A stretch of 64,000 nt of DNA, from NCBI RefSeq assembly GCF_963678635.1, contig NC_087066.1:5113954-5177953 (forward strand). Direction: 5' to 3'. The position numbers were made by a program, and so were the translations under genes. This DNA comes from Symsagittifera roscoffensis (Eukaryota; Xenacoelomorpha; Acoela; Convolutidae). A model generated the notes under the pieces. The model was not told the origin of the DNA. It searched no databases and worked only from the letters and a program-made list of their open reading frames with translations. Shown here in pieces: positions 33,592 to 45,927 of the stretch; position 1 is the first letter of the stretch, and each line of letters opens with the position of its first letter.

Positions 33592-36500
33592 AAATGCCTG
33601 CCATAAAGTTTCATGCTATGAAAAAATGCTATCATAACTTTTCGTACTAAAAAATGGACCAAAAAATTTTGAATGAAATTAGAATGATGAGTGTTTCTCC
33701 GTAAACATCCGAAACACACTGACGAAGGATTTTCTGCCATAAGAAAACTCAGAGTGTAAATGGCAGTTACCACGCAAATAAACTGCATTTGATGATATTG
33801 GCTGTATAAGGTAATTTTAACATTTTCACATGTATTTACATACCAAAAACGTAATTTTTTGTAAAAGGCTAGAATATTTCTACTTTGAAAATTTCGGTGG
33901 TCGAGAAAAGTGGCCTATTTGCTTACAACTTTATTTGTATCTCGGCATATGAAAACAAAAATGATAATTGTGTTATAAAAAACACTTGCTGATAGTTTTT
34001 GGATTTTTTGCTTGAAAAGCTCAATCTGAAATACCTTATGGACATACAAAAATGGAAGTTCTGCATGCAACTTTTTTGTAAAATGTTTTTTTGAGCGCAT
34101 AAATGTTTTCCAACCAAAAAAGGACAAAAAAACTTCACCTCATATTAGCATTTGTTTTATGGAAAAATGCATATCACACAATTTTCAAACATGAAATCGT
34201 ATGTTAAACATTTGTTTAGTTAAAAAAAGTTTTTTGATGCCAAAATTGCTCTCGTGTAACCAAACTGCCACCATTTTTGTTTGAGTTTTAAACTCATTAC
34301 TAGGCCAAAGTGCGCACTAGATCCCTGCACAATTTTTTGTCCGTATGTTCCTGGGTTTCAGAGACAAGTCTTTAAATCTGTTAAAACGTGACGGAACGAT
34401 CAAATAGAACAAAAGAACAAAAGAAGAACAAAGAAACAGAGCGTCGTTGTTGCGCAATCCGCTTACAATTCTCAAAAAACAAAGTTTGGCATCTATATGC
34501 CAAACTTTGTATTTTGAGAATTGTCAGCGGATTGCGCAACAACGACGCTCTCTTTTTTTGTCCTTCTTCTGTCAAACTTTGTATTGCCTGCCATTTGTAT
34601 TTCTTTTGTCAAACACAAAAATGCCTGCCATAAAATTTCATGCTATGAAAAAATGCTATCATAACTTTTCGTACTAAAAAAATGGACCAAAAAATTTTGA
34701 ATGAAATTAGAATGATGAGTCTTTCTCCATAAACATCCAAAACACACTGACGAAGGATTTTCTGCCATAAGAAAACTCAGAGTGTAAATGGCAGTTACCA
34801 CGCAAATAAACTGCTTTTGATGATATTGGCTGTGTAAGGTAATTTTAATATTTTCACATGTATTTACATACCAAAAACGTAATTTTTTGTAAAAGGCTAG
34901 AATATTTCTACTTTGAAAATTTCGGTGGTCGAGAAAAGTGGCCTATTTGCTTACAACTTTATTTGTATCTCGGCATATGAAAACAAAAATGATAATTGTG
35001 TTATGAAAAACACTTGCTGATAGTTTTTGGATTTTTTGCTTGAAAAGCTCAATCTGAAATACCTTATGGACATACAAAAATGGAAGTTCTGCATGCAACT
35101 TTTTCGTAAAATGTTTTTTTGAGCGCATAAATGTTTTTCAACCAAAAAAGGACAAAAAAACTTCACCTCATATTAGCATTTGTTCTATGGAAAAATGCAT
35201 ATCACACAATTTTCAAACATGAAATCTTATTTTAAACATTTGTTTTGTTAAAAAAAGTTTTTTGATGCCAAAAGTGCTCTCGTGTAACCAAACTGCCACC
35301 ATTTTTGTTTGAGTTTTAAACTCATTACTAGGCCAAAGTGCGCACTAGATCCCTGCACAATTTTTTTCCGTATGTTCCTGGATTTCAGAGACAAATCTTT
35401 AAATCTGTTAAAACGTGACGGAACGATCAAATAGAACGAAAGTACAAAAGTAGGACAAAGAAAGAGAGCATCGTTGTTGCGCAATCCGCTTACAATTCTC
35501 AAAATACAAAGTTTGGCATCTGGATGCCAATCTTTGTATTTTGAGAATTGTAAGCGGATTGCGCAACAACGACGCTCTCTTTCTTTGTCCTTCTTCTGTC
35601 AAATTTTGTATTGCCTGCCATTTGTATTTCTTTTGTCAAACACAAAAATGCCTGCCATAAAATTTCATGCTATGAAAAAATGCTATCATAACTTTTCGTA
35701 CTAAAAAATGGACCAAAAAATTTTGAATGAAATTAGAATGATGAGTCTTTCTCCATAAACATCCGAAACACACTGACGAAGGGTTTTCTGCCATAAGAAA
35801 ACTCAGAGTGTAACTGGCAGTTACCACGCAAATAAATTGCATTTGATGATATTGGCTGTGTAAGGTAATTTTAACATTTTCACATGTTTTTACATACCAA
35901 AAACGTAATTTTTTGTAAAAGGCTAGAATATTTCTACTTTGAAAATTTCGGTGGTCGAGAAAAGTGGCCTATTTGCTTACAACTTTATTTGTATCTCGGC
36001 ATATGAAAACAAAAATGATAATTGTGTTATGAAAAACACTTGCTGATAGTTTTTGGATTTTTTGCTTGAAAAGCTCAATCTGAAATACCTTATGGACATA
36101 CAAAATTGGAAGTTCTGCATGCAACTTTTTTGTAAAATGTTTTTTTGAGCGCATAAATATTTTCCAACCAAAAAAGGACAAAAAAACTTCACCTCATATT
36201 AGCATTTGTTCTATGGAAAAATGCATATCACACAATTTTCAAACATGAAATCGTATGTTAAACATTTGTTTTGTTAAAAAACGTTTTTCGATGCCAAAAT
36301 TGCTCTCGTGTAACCAAACTGCCACCATTTTTGTTTGAGTTTTAAACTCATTACTAGGCCAAAGTGCGCACTAGATCCCTGCACAATTTTTTGTCCGTAT
36401 GTTCCTGGATTTCAGAGACAAGTCTTTAAATCTGTTAAAACGTGACGGAACGATCAAATAGAACGAAAGAACAAAAGAAGGACAAAGAAAGAGAGCATCG

Positions 36501-39500
36501 TTGTTGCGCAATCCGCCTACAATTCTCAAAATACAAAGTTTGGCATCTGGATGCCAATCTTTGTATTTTGAGAATTGTAAGCGGATTGCGCAACAACGAC
36601 GCTCTCTTTCTTTGTCCTTCTTCTGTCAAATTTTGTATTGCCTGCCATTTGTATTTCTTTTGTCAAACACAAAAATGCCTGCCATAAAATTTCATGCTAT
36701 GAAAAAATGCTATCATAACTTTTCGTACTAAAAAATGGACCAAAAAATTTTGAATGAAATTAGAATGATGAGTCTTTCTCCATAAACATCCGAAACACAC
36801 TGACGAAGGGTTTTCTGCCATAAGAAAACTCAGAGTGTAACTGGCAGTTACCACGCAAATAAATTGCATTTGATGATATTGGCTGTGTAAGGTAATTTTA
36901 ACATTTTCACATGTTTTTACATACCAAAAACGTAATTTTTTGTAAAAGGCTAGAATATTTCTACTTTGAAAATTTCGGTGGTCGAGAAAAGTGGCCTATT
37001 TGCTTACAACTTTATTTGTATCTCGGCATATGAAAACAAAAATGATAATTGTGTTATGAAAAACACTTGCTGATAGTTTTTGGATTTTTTGCTTGAAAAG
37101 CTCAATCTGAAATACCTTATGGACATACAAAATTGGAAGTTCTGCATGCAACTTTTTTGTAAAATGTTTTTTTGAGCGCATAAATATTTTCCAACCAAAA
37201 AAGGACAAAAAAACTTCACCTCATATTAGCATTTGTTCTATGGAAAAATGCATATCACACAATTTTCAAACATGAAATCGTATGTTAAACATTTGTTTTG
37301 TTAAAAAACGTTTTTCGATGCCAAAATTGCTCTCGTGTAACCAAACTGCCACCATTTTTGTTTGAGTTTTAAACTCATTACTAGGCCAAAGTGCGCACTA
37401 GATCCCTGCACAATTTTTTGTCCGTATGTTCCTGGATTTCAGAGACAAGTCTTTAAATCTGTTAAAACGTGACGGAACGATCAAATAGAACGAAAGAACA
37501 AAAGAAGGACAAAGAAAGAGAGCATCGTTGTTGCGCAATCCGCCTACAATTCTCAAAATACAAAGTTTGGCATCTGGATGCCAAACTTTGTATTTTGAGA
37601 ATTGTAAGCGGATTGCGCAACAACGACGCTCTCTTTCTTTGTCCTTCTTCTGTCAAACTTTGTAATGCCTGCCATTTGTATTTCTTTTGTCAAACACAAA
37701 AACGCCTGCCATAAAATTTCATGCTATGAAAAAATGCTATCATAAATTTTCGTACTAAAAAAATGGACCAAAAAATTTTGAATGAAATTAGAATGATGAG
37801 TGTTTCTCCATAAACATCCGAAACACACTGACGAAGGATTTTCTGCCATAAGAAAACTCAGAGTGTAACTGGCAGTTACCACGCAAATAAACTGCATTTG
37901 ATGATATTGGCTGTGTAAGGTAATTTTAACATTTTCACATGTATTTACATACCAAAAACGTAATTTTTTGTAAAAGGCTAGAATATTTCTACTTTGAAAA
38001 TTTCGGTGGTCGAGAAAAGTGGCCTATATGCTTACAACTTTATTTGTATCTCGGCATATGAAAACAAAAATGATAATTGTGTTATAAAAAACACTTGCTG
38101 ATAGTTTTTGGATTTTTTGCTTGAAAAGCTCAATCTGAAATACCTTATGGACATACAAAAATGGAAGTTATGCATGCAACTTTTTTGTAAAATGTTTTTT
38201 TGAGCGCATAAATGTTTTCCAACCAAAAGAAGACAAAAAAACTTCACCTCATATTAGCATTTGTTCTATGGAAAAATGCATATCACACAATTTTCAAACA
38301 TGAAATCGTATGTTAAACATTTGTTTTGTTAAAAAAAGTTTTTTGATGCCAAAATTGCTCTCGTGTAACCAAACTGCCACCATTTTTGTTTGAGTTTTAA
38401 ACTCATTACTAGGCCAAAGTGCGCACTAGATCCCTGCACAATTTTTTGTCCGTATGTTCCTCGATTTCAGAGACAAGTCTTTAAATCTGTTAAAACGTGA
38501 CGGAACGATCAAATAGAACGAAAAAACAAAAGAAGGACAAAGAAAGAGAGCATCTTTGTTGCGCAATCCGCTTACAATTCTCAAAATACAAAGTTTGGCA
38601 TCTGGATGCCAAACTTTGTGTTTTGAGAATTGTAAACGGATTGCGCAACAACGACGCTCTCTTTCTTTGTCCTTCTTCTGTCAAACTTTGTATTGCCTGC
38701 CATTTGTATTTCTTTTGTCAAACACAAAAATGCCTGCCATAAAATTTCATGCTATGAAAAAATGCTATCATAACTTTTCGTACTAAAAAAATGGACCAAA
38801 AAATTTTGAATGAAATTAGAATGATGAGTCTTTCTCCATAAACATCCAAAACACACTGACGAAGGATTTTCTGCCATAAGAAAACTCAGAGTGTAAATGG
38901 CAGTTACCACGCAAATAAACTGCTTTTGATGATATTGGCTGTGTAAGGTAATTTTAATATTTTCACATGTATTTACATACCAAAAACGTAATTTTTTGTA
39001 AAAGGCTAGAATATTTCTACTTTGAAAATTTCGGTGGTCGAGAAAAGTGGCCTATTTGCTTACAACTTTATTTGTATCTCGGCATATGAAAACAAAAAAG
39101 ATAATTGTGTTATGAAAAACACTTGCTGATAGTTTTTGGATTTTTTGCTTGAAAAGTTCAATCTGAAATACCTTATGGACATACAAAAATGGAAGTTCTG
39201 CATGCAACTTTTTTGTAAAATTTTTTTTTGTGTAACCAAACTGCCACCATTTTTGTTTGAGTTTTAAACTCCTGACTAGGCCAAAGTGCGCACTAGATCC
39301 CTGCACAATTTTTTGTCCGTATGTTCCTGGATTTCAGAGACAAGTCTTCAAATCTGTTAAAACGTGACGGAACGATCAAATAGAACGAAAAAACAAAAGA
39401 AGGACAAAGAAAGAGAGCATCTTTGTTGCGCAATCCGCTTACAATTCTCAAAATATTTTGTATTGCCTGCCATTTGTATTTCTTTTGTCAAACACAAAAA

Positions 39501-42456
39501 TGCCTGCCATAAAATTTCATGCTATGAAAAAATGCTATCATAACTTTTCGTACTAAAAAAATGGACCAAAAAATCTTGAATGAAATTAGAATGATGAGTC
39601 TTTCTCCATAAACATCCGAAACACACTGACGAAGGATTTTCTGCCATAAGAAAACTCAGAGTGTAACTGGCAGTTACCACGCAAATAAACTGCATTTGAT
39701 GATATTGGCTGTGTAAGGTAATTTTAACATTTTCACATGTATTTACATACCAAAAACGTAATTTTTTGTAAAAGGCTAGAATATTTCTACTTTGAAATTT
39801 TCGGTGGTCGAGAAAAGTGGCCTATTTGCTTACAACTTTATTTGTATCTCGGCATATGAAAACAAAAAAGATAATTGTGTTATGAAAAACACTTGCTGAT
39901 AGTTTTTGGATTTTTTGCTTGAAAAGTTCAATCTGAAATACCTTATGGACATACAAAAATGGAAGTTCTGCATGCAACTTTTTTGTAAAATGTTTTTTTG
40001 AGCGCATAAATGTTTTCCAACCAAAAAAGGACAAAAAAACTTCACCTCATATTAGCATTTGTTCTATGGAAAAATGCATATCACACAATTTTCAAACATG
40101 AAATCGTATGTTAAACATTTGTTTTGTTAAACAAAGTTTTTCGATGCCAAAATTGCTCTCGTGTAACCAAACTGCCACCATTTTTGTTTGAGTTTTAAAC
40201 TCATTACTATGCCAAAGTGCGCACTAGATCCCTGCACAATTTTTTGTCCGTATGTTCCTGGATTTCAGAGACAAGTCTTTAAATCTGTTAAAACGTGACG
40301 GAACGATCAATTAGAACGAAAGAACAAAAGAAGGACAAAGAAAGAGAGCGTCGTTGTTGCGCAATCCGCTTACAATTCTCAAAATACAAAGTTTGGCATC
40401 TGGATGCCAAACTTTGTATTTTGAGAATTGTAAGCGGATTGTGCAACAACGACGCTCTTTTTCTTTGTCCTTCTTCTGTCAAACTTTGTATTGCCTGCCA
40501 TTTGTATTTCTTTTGTCAAACACAAAAATGCCTGCCATAAAATTTCATGCTATGAAAAAATGCTATCATAACTTTTCGTACTAAAAAAATGGACCAAAAA
40601 ATTTTGAATGAAATTAGAACGATGAGTGTTTCTCCATAAACATCCGAAACACACTGACGAAGGATTTTCTGCCATAAGAAAACTCAGAGTGTAACTGGCA
40701 GTTACCACGCAACTAAACTGCATTTGATGATATTGGCTGTGTAAGGTAATTTAACATTTTCACATGTATTTACATACCAAAAACGTAATTTTTTGTAAAA
40801 GGCTAGAATATTTCTACTTTGAAATTTTCGGTAGTCGAGAAAAGTGGCCTATTTGCTTACAACTTTATTTGTATCTCGGCATATGAAAACAAAAATGATA
40901 ATTGTGTTATGAAAAACACTTGCTGATAGTTTTTGGATTTTTTGCTTAAAAAGCCCAATCTGAAATACCTTATGGACATACAAAAATGGAAGTTCTGCAT
41001 GCAAATTTTTTGTAAACTGTTTTTTTGAGCGCATAATTGTTTTTCCAACCAAAAAAGGACAAAAAAACTTCACCTCATATTAGCATTTGTTCTATGGAAA
41101 AATGCATATCACACAATTTTCAAACATGAAATCGTATGTTAAACACTTGTTTTGTTAAAAAACGTTTTTCGATGCCAAAATTGCTCTCGTGTAACCAAAC
41201 TGCCACCATTTTTGTTTGAGTTTTAAACTCATTACTATGCCAAAGTGCGCACTAGATCCCTGCCCAATTTTTTGTCCGTATGTTCCTGGATTTCAGAGAC
41301 AAGTCTTTAAATCTGTTAAAACGTGACGGAACGATCAAATAGAACGAAAGAACAAAAGAAGGACAAAGAAAGAGAGCGTCGTTGTTGCGCAATCCGCTTA
41401 CAATTCTCAAAATACAAAGTTTGGCATCTGGATGCCAAACTTTGTATTTTGAGAATTTTAAGCGGATTGCGCAACAACGACGCTCTCTTTCTTTGTCCTT
41501 CTTCTGTCAAACTTTGTATTGCCTGCCATTTGTATTTCTTTTGTCAAACACAAAAATGCCTGCCATCAAATTTCATGCTATGAAAAAATGCTATCATAGC
41601 TTTTCGTACTAAAAAAATTGACCAAAAAATTTTGAATGAAATTAGAATGATGAGTGTTTCTCCATAAACATCCGAAACACACTGACTAAGAATTTTCTGC
41701 CATAAGAAAACTCAGAGTGTAACTGGAAGTTACCACGCAAATAAACTGCATTTGATGATATTGGCTGTGTAAGGTAATTTTAACATTTTCACATGTATTT
41801 ACATACCAAAAACGTAATTTTTTGTAAAAGGCTAGAATATTTCTACTTTGAAAATTTCGGTGGTCAAGAAAAGTGGCCTATTTGCTTACAACTTTATTTG
41901 TATCTCGGCATATGAAAACAAAAATGATAATTGTGTTATAAAAAACACTTGCTGACAGTTTTTGGATTTTTTTGCTTGAAAAGCTCAATCTGAAATACCT
42001 TATGGACATACAAAAATGGAAGTTCTGCATGCAACTTTTTTGTAAAATGGTTTTTTGAGCGCATAAATGTTTTCCAACCAAAAAGGACAAAAAAACTTCA
42101 CCTCATTTTAGCATTTGTTCTATGGAAAAATGCATATCACACAATTTTCAAACATGAAATCGTATGTTAAACATTTGTTTTGTTCAAAAAAATTTTCTGA
42201 TGCCAAAATTGCTCTCGTGTAACCAAACTGCCACCATTTCTGTTTAAGTTTTAAACTCATTTCTAGGCCAAACTGCGCACTAGATCCCTGCACAATTTTT
42301 TGTCTGTATGTTTCTGGATATCAGAGACAAGTCTTTAAATCTGTTAAAACTTGACGGAACGATCAAATAGAACAAAAGAACAAAAGAAGGACCAAGAAAA
42401 AGAGCGTCGTTGTTGCGCAATCCGCTTACAATCCTCAAAATACAAAGTTTGGCATC
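33592..42456. repeat. Satellite array, unit about 1,027 bp, about 8.7 copies
   Basis: Unit starts at AAAATGCCTGCCATAAA recur at about 33592, 34619, 35646, 36673, 37700, 38727, 39499, 40526 and 41554. Spacing is 1,027-1,028 except for one 772-bp unit. Units 35.6-37.7 kb are the most alike. Each unit contains the same small open frames on both strands; these simply follow the DNA repeat and show no coding bias, so I do not call them genes. The array ends at 42456 in the middle of the palindrome (TTTGGCATC, then unrelated CTGACCATTT). Confidence 0.92.
34421..34569. repeat. Long palindrome inside the satellite unit (first copy)
   Basis: Arms of about 70 bp: GCGTCGTTGTTGCGCAATCC, GCTTACAATTCTCAAAA and CAAAGTTTGGCAT on the left, mirrored on the right to GACGCTC and TGTCCTTCTT. 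The loop is under 10 bases. Equivalent palindromes lie at about 35449-35597, 36476-36624, 37503-37651, 38531-38679, 40329-40477 and 41357-41505, and a half palindrome ends the array. Confidence 0.85.
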
Positions 42457-42583
42457 CTGACCATTTAATATAATTTTCGAAAAACAAGAATTCGATGAAA
42501 ACCTTAAGATAAGTATTTTTCCGTAAACTCTTTATATGAAGTTTTATGATAGGTTTTGTTTAAATGGGCGTCAACCCGGGTAT
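42457..42583. repeat. Right-end fragment of the CCCGGGTTGACC TIR family
   Basis: GGGCGTCAACCCGGG ends at about 42580 and is followed by TA. Upstream AAGTATTTTTCCGTAAACTC is a degenerate subterminal word of the family. No matching left end was found. Confidence 0.4.
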
Positions 42584-42689
42584 TATAGGTAAATGGGCGT
42601 CTGAGCCGGTCAATTTCCTAGATTTTATTCCTTCCGAATAGCTTTGTTTTCTTGCAATTCGAAACTTTTAAGCAACTTTTCTTGATTTC

Positions 42690-43650
42690 AAAAGTCAACA
42701 TTTAGAAAAATATTGAACAGAAATTAAACCAGAGATATGGTATTTCTGTGTAAAAAAGCCCAAAGTTAGAAGATTTTTCAACGGAAACTAGATAATAAAT
42801 AAAGTATTTCTGATTAGAAATAGCCGAGATCAGAAAAATTTTGAAGAAAAATTTTTAAAAAATAAGTTTTTTTTTTCAATAGAATTGGCCCAGATTTAGA
42901 AAGTTTCTGAACAGACACTAGTTCATAAATATGTTTTTTTTCTGATTAGAATTAGCCTAGATTTTAAAATTTCTGACTAGAAACTGGATAAGAAATAAAG
43001 AAATTTTAAAAATCCATGCTTGATTTAAACAATTTGCGAGGAACCCCTGACCATATTTGAAAACGAAGATTAAGTATTTCTAAATATATATAGAGTTTTT
43101 AGGTACGGGATGGGTTTTTGTCTTGATTGATGATCGGTACAGCACCAATTTTTTAGGGGTAAAAAAGCAGGCATGAGCGTTTTTGCGTGAGTGCTAGTAT
43201 CGTATTTCGCACCTCTGACTTTGAAACCTACTATCTTACAAAAAGAATTCAGCTCTTCTGTAGCGCATTGTCTGACATACAGTGGGCATAGGTTCAAAAG
43301 ACGAAATCATTTAGGAAAATGTTTTGCATATCTTAAAAAGATTTTTGAGCAGGTGCATTTACCTCAATGGATACCGCCCTGGAAACAATCATAGTAAGAG
43401 ATAAAAACCACCCTCAGACATCTTTTTTAGTTATCGAAACTATATTCCTAACTACCCACACGTACCGGGAAAACTTTTCAATTCTGACCTGATTTACTTT
43501 CTGGTCAGAAAATTCTGGTCACAAATTTTCGGTCAGAAATTCTTTATGAAATGTTTAAATAATGCAGAGATTTTCTTGAAACTCTTTTTTTCTCATCTTA
43601 TTTCTGATCAGAAGTTAGCTAAATCTAGGCTATGTCTATTTCTTCAAACT
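42690..43650. repeat. Degenerate tandem and inverted repeats (TTTCTGATTAGAAAT motif)
   Basis: Three or four units of about 90 bp at 42690-43010 contain TTTCTGATTAGAAATAGCC-type words. The reverse complement recurs at 43490-43640 (TTTCTGATCAGAAGTTAGCT, AAATCTAGGCTA). This suggests a foldback element with a spacer of about 480 bp. Confidence 0.45.
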
Positions 43651-43667
43651 GCTATCCTGTTGTTCTA

Positions 43668-45660
43668 CCGTACCCACTGGTTTTTCTGTACAAGATCTGA
43701 AATTGTTTATTTTTTATATAAGTTGATTCTCAGACCTGAAATTTTTAGTTTCAGGTCTTGATAAAGATTTGAAAAAGTCAGATCTAAAATTTGGATCTGA
43801 AAGACAAAAATTCAGACCTGAAACAACCTTGGAAAAGAGAATTTGAGATCTGAAATTAGATCTGAGAAATTCTTTGTTAAATTATAATATATGCACTTCG
43901 AGCAAACTATTGAGTTTTTAGTTTTGCTGTTTCTGCGATACATAATTATATTTATTTTAGGAAGTGGTAAAAAAACTCCAAACATTTCACAAACAAATTT
44001 TTCAAATTGAGTTTTTTGTTTGGTTGTTTCAAGAAACTTCACAAACTGCTAAAATTCCTATGAAATTTTAGATTTTCATGTTGCATTTTCAATGTTTATC
44101 TCATCTGTGGGAAACATATTTCAGCAGTCTCCGATTCGAGACTTCGCCGAGTTTTCCTGCTAGCAGGTAGCACAAGCTATTTGTTATAACAAACAAAACT
44201 ATCTAAAATATCCAAAACTGCGTCAGAATTTTTGATTTTTAAGATCTGAAATAACAAAGAAGAACTAAATTTCAGGCCTAAATTTAGATTTGAAAAAGAT
44301 TTTTTCAGATGTGAAATAACCAAGAAAACAAAGCGTTATTTTGATATTTCACAACCTATTTCAGATCTGAAATTTACATCTGAAAAAGATCGTTTCAGAC
44401 CTGATTTAGAATGTTTACTAGGTACGGGTAACAACTAGGTCACATGCCTTGATGAACATAAATCGTTTTAGCAATTCAATGCAAAGTAAGACTTAATATA
44501 ACAAAGGTTAATTCGCATTGTTTTGCTACTGTTATTGTGTATACTCGAAGCATGTTATTCTCGTTGCGGTTAAGTAATGAATTGTGTTCTAGATTTTTTT
44601 CAGAAACTGTTTTTTCTCGAATCAGAAAAGCAATAGACCATTTCCGCGCAGAAAAAAAAGGAGAAGTTTGGATTGCTAATCTATATAAATTTTTCAACTA
44701 CAGAAAAAGCCACCTTTTGTTGAGCGTCTTTACTGTAAAACAAATTTATTTTGGACAAAAGATTTACAAAAAAGAGCAGATGCAAGCTTTGAAGACAAAC
44801 CAGAACTGTAACTGAAACATGAGAATCCAAACCAGACGTAAGCTAAGCATGGCGATACTAATTAAAATCAGGTATATACCCGTACCTAGTAAATGTTCAT
44901 ATTCAGATCTGAATTAATCTTCCATACATCTAAATTTCAGATGTGAAATGGGTTGTGAAATGTTGAAATAACGTTTGCATACTTTAGGAATGGGTTAATT
45001 CATATCCAATTTCAAATCTAAAAACTTGTTTTTCTTTGTTATTTCAGATCTGACAAAATCTATTTCGGACCTAATTTGAGACCTTAAGTTTAGTTTTTGC
45101 TGTTTATTTAGGATACGAAAAAGCAAGGATTTTAAAACAATTCTGACGCTATTTTTAATACTATAGTTTTTGATAGCTTCTGCTAGCTACTAACAGGTAC
45201 TCTGCAAAGTCTCAAATGATAGACTGCTAAAAAAATGTTTCCTCGAGATAAACATTGAAAAAGCAGAAGTAGCGCATGAAGGTCAAAAATTTGATGGATC
45301 TTCTAACAGTTTTTGAAAAGTTTTTACACAGTTGAACAAAAAATTTACATGGAAAAAAACTGTTTGCGAAGTTAATCGTAAGTTTTTTTACCAATTTTTA
45401 ATCCAAACATAATTGTGTATTGCAGAAACATCAAAAACTAAAAACTCAATTTTTTTGCTGGAAATGCATTAAGTACAACTCCGCAAAGGAATTTCTCAGA
45501 TCTAAATTGTGAAGTTTTCTATTTCAGGTCCAATTTCAGATCTGATATTTCCAAACTCTTATCAAGATCTGAAGTAAAGAGTTTCACATCTGAAAATCAA
45601 CTTATGTAAGAAATAAAGAATTTCTGATCTCGACCAGAAAAAGACTTGGGTACAAACACG
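43668..45660. mobile_element. Pair of inverted AGATCTGAAAT elements
   Basis: Left arm 43668-44429 (TACCGTACCC to TAGGTACGGGTA) and right arm 44876-45657 (TACCCGTACCTAGTA to CTTGGGTAC) are reverse complements in outline: CAAGATCTGAAATTG against CGAGATCAGAAATTC, and ATATAAGTTGATTCTCAGAC against its mirror near 45590. Each arm also begins and ends with GGTACGGG-like ends, so this may be two elements in opposite orientation. Same family as 29206-30295. Confidence 0.5.
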
Positions 45661-45927
45661 GAGTAATCCATCAGATGTCCTAATTAACAACAAACCAAAG
45701 TTTCATTGTAATTCGCACCGCGGGTTGTTTCAGACTTGGAAAAAAACAAATATTTTAATCCTCGAAACAAAAGGCAGTAAGAAGCTACAAATCAAGTACG
45801 CACATCAGTAATGACCGATGCATCAAGGACAACAGACATGAGAGAATGAGAAAAAGAACAATAATAACAACGTATGAGAGAAAGATAATGTGCGCTGAAA
45901 AAAATTGAACAGCAGGTAACCAACTTA

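Noticed and set aside
33915-42090. Recurring 64-86 codon frames in every satellite unit (MTERSNRTKEQKK, MSFFGWKTFM, MLRNPLTILK types)
   Set aside because: They repeat because the DNA repeats. Two of the frames are the two arms of the palindrome, and substitutions show no coding bias.
43191-43394. Exon-like pieces near 43.2-43.4 kb on either strand
   Set aside because: Possible acceptor and donor words exist on both strands, but no consistent frame or peptide pattern.
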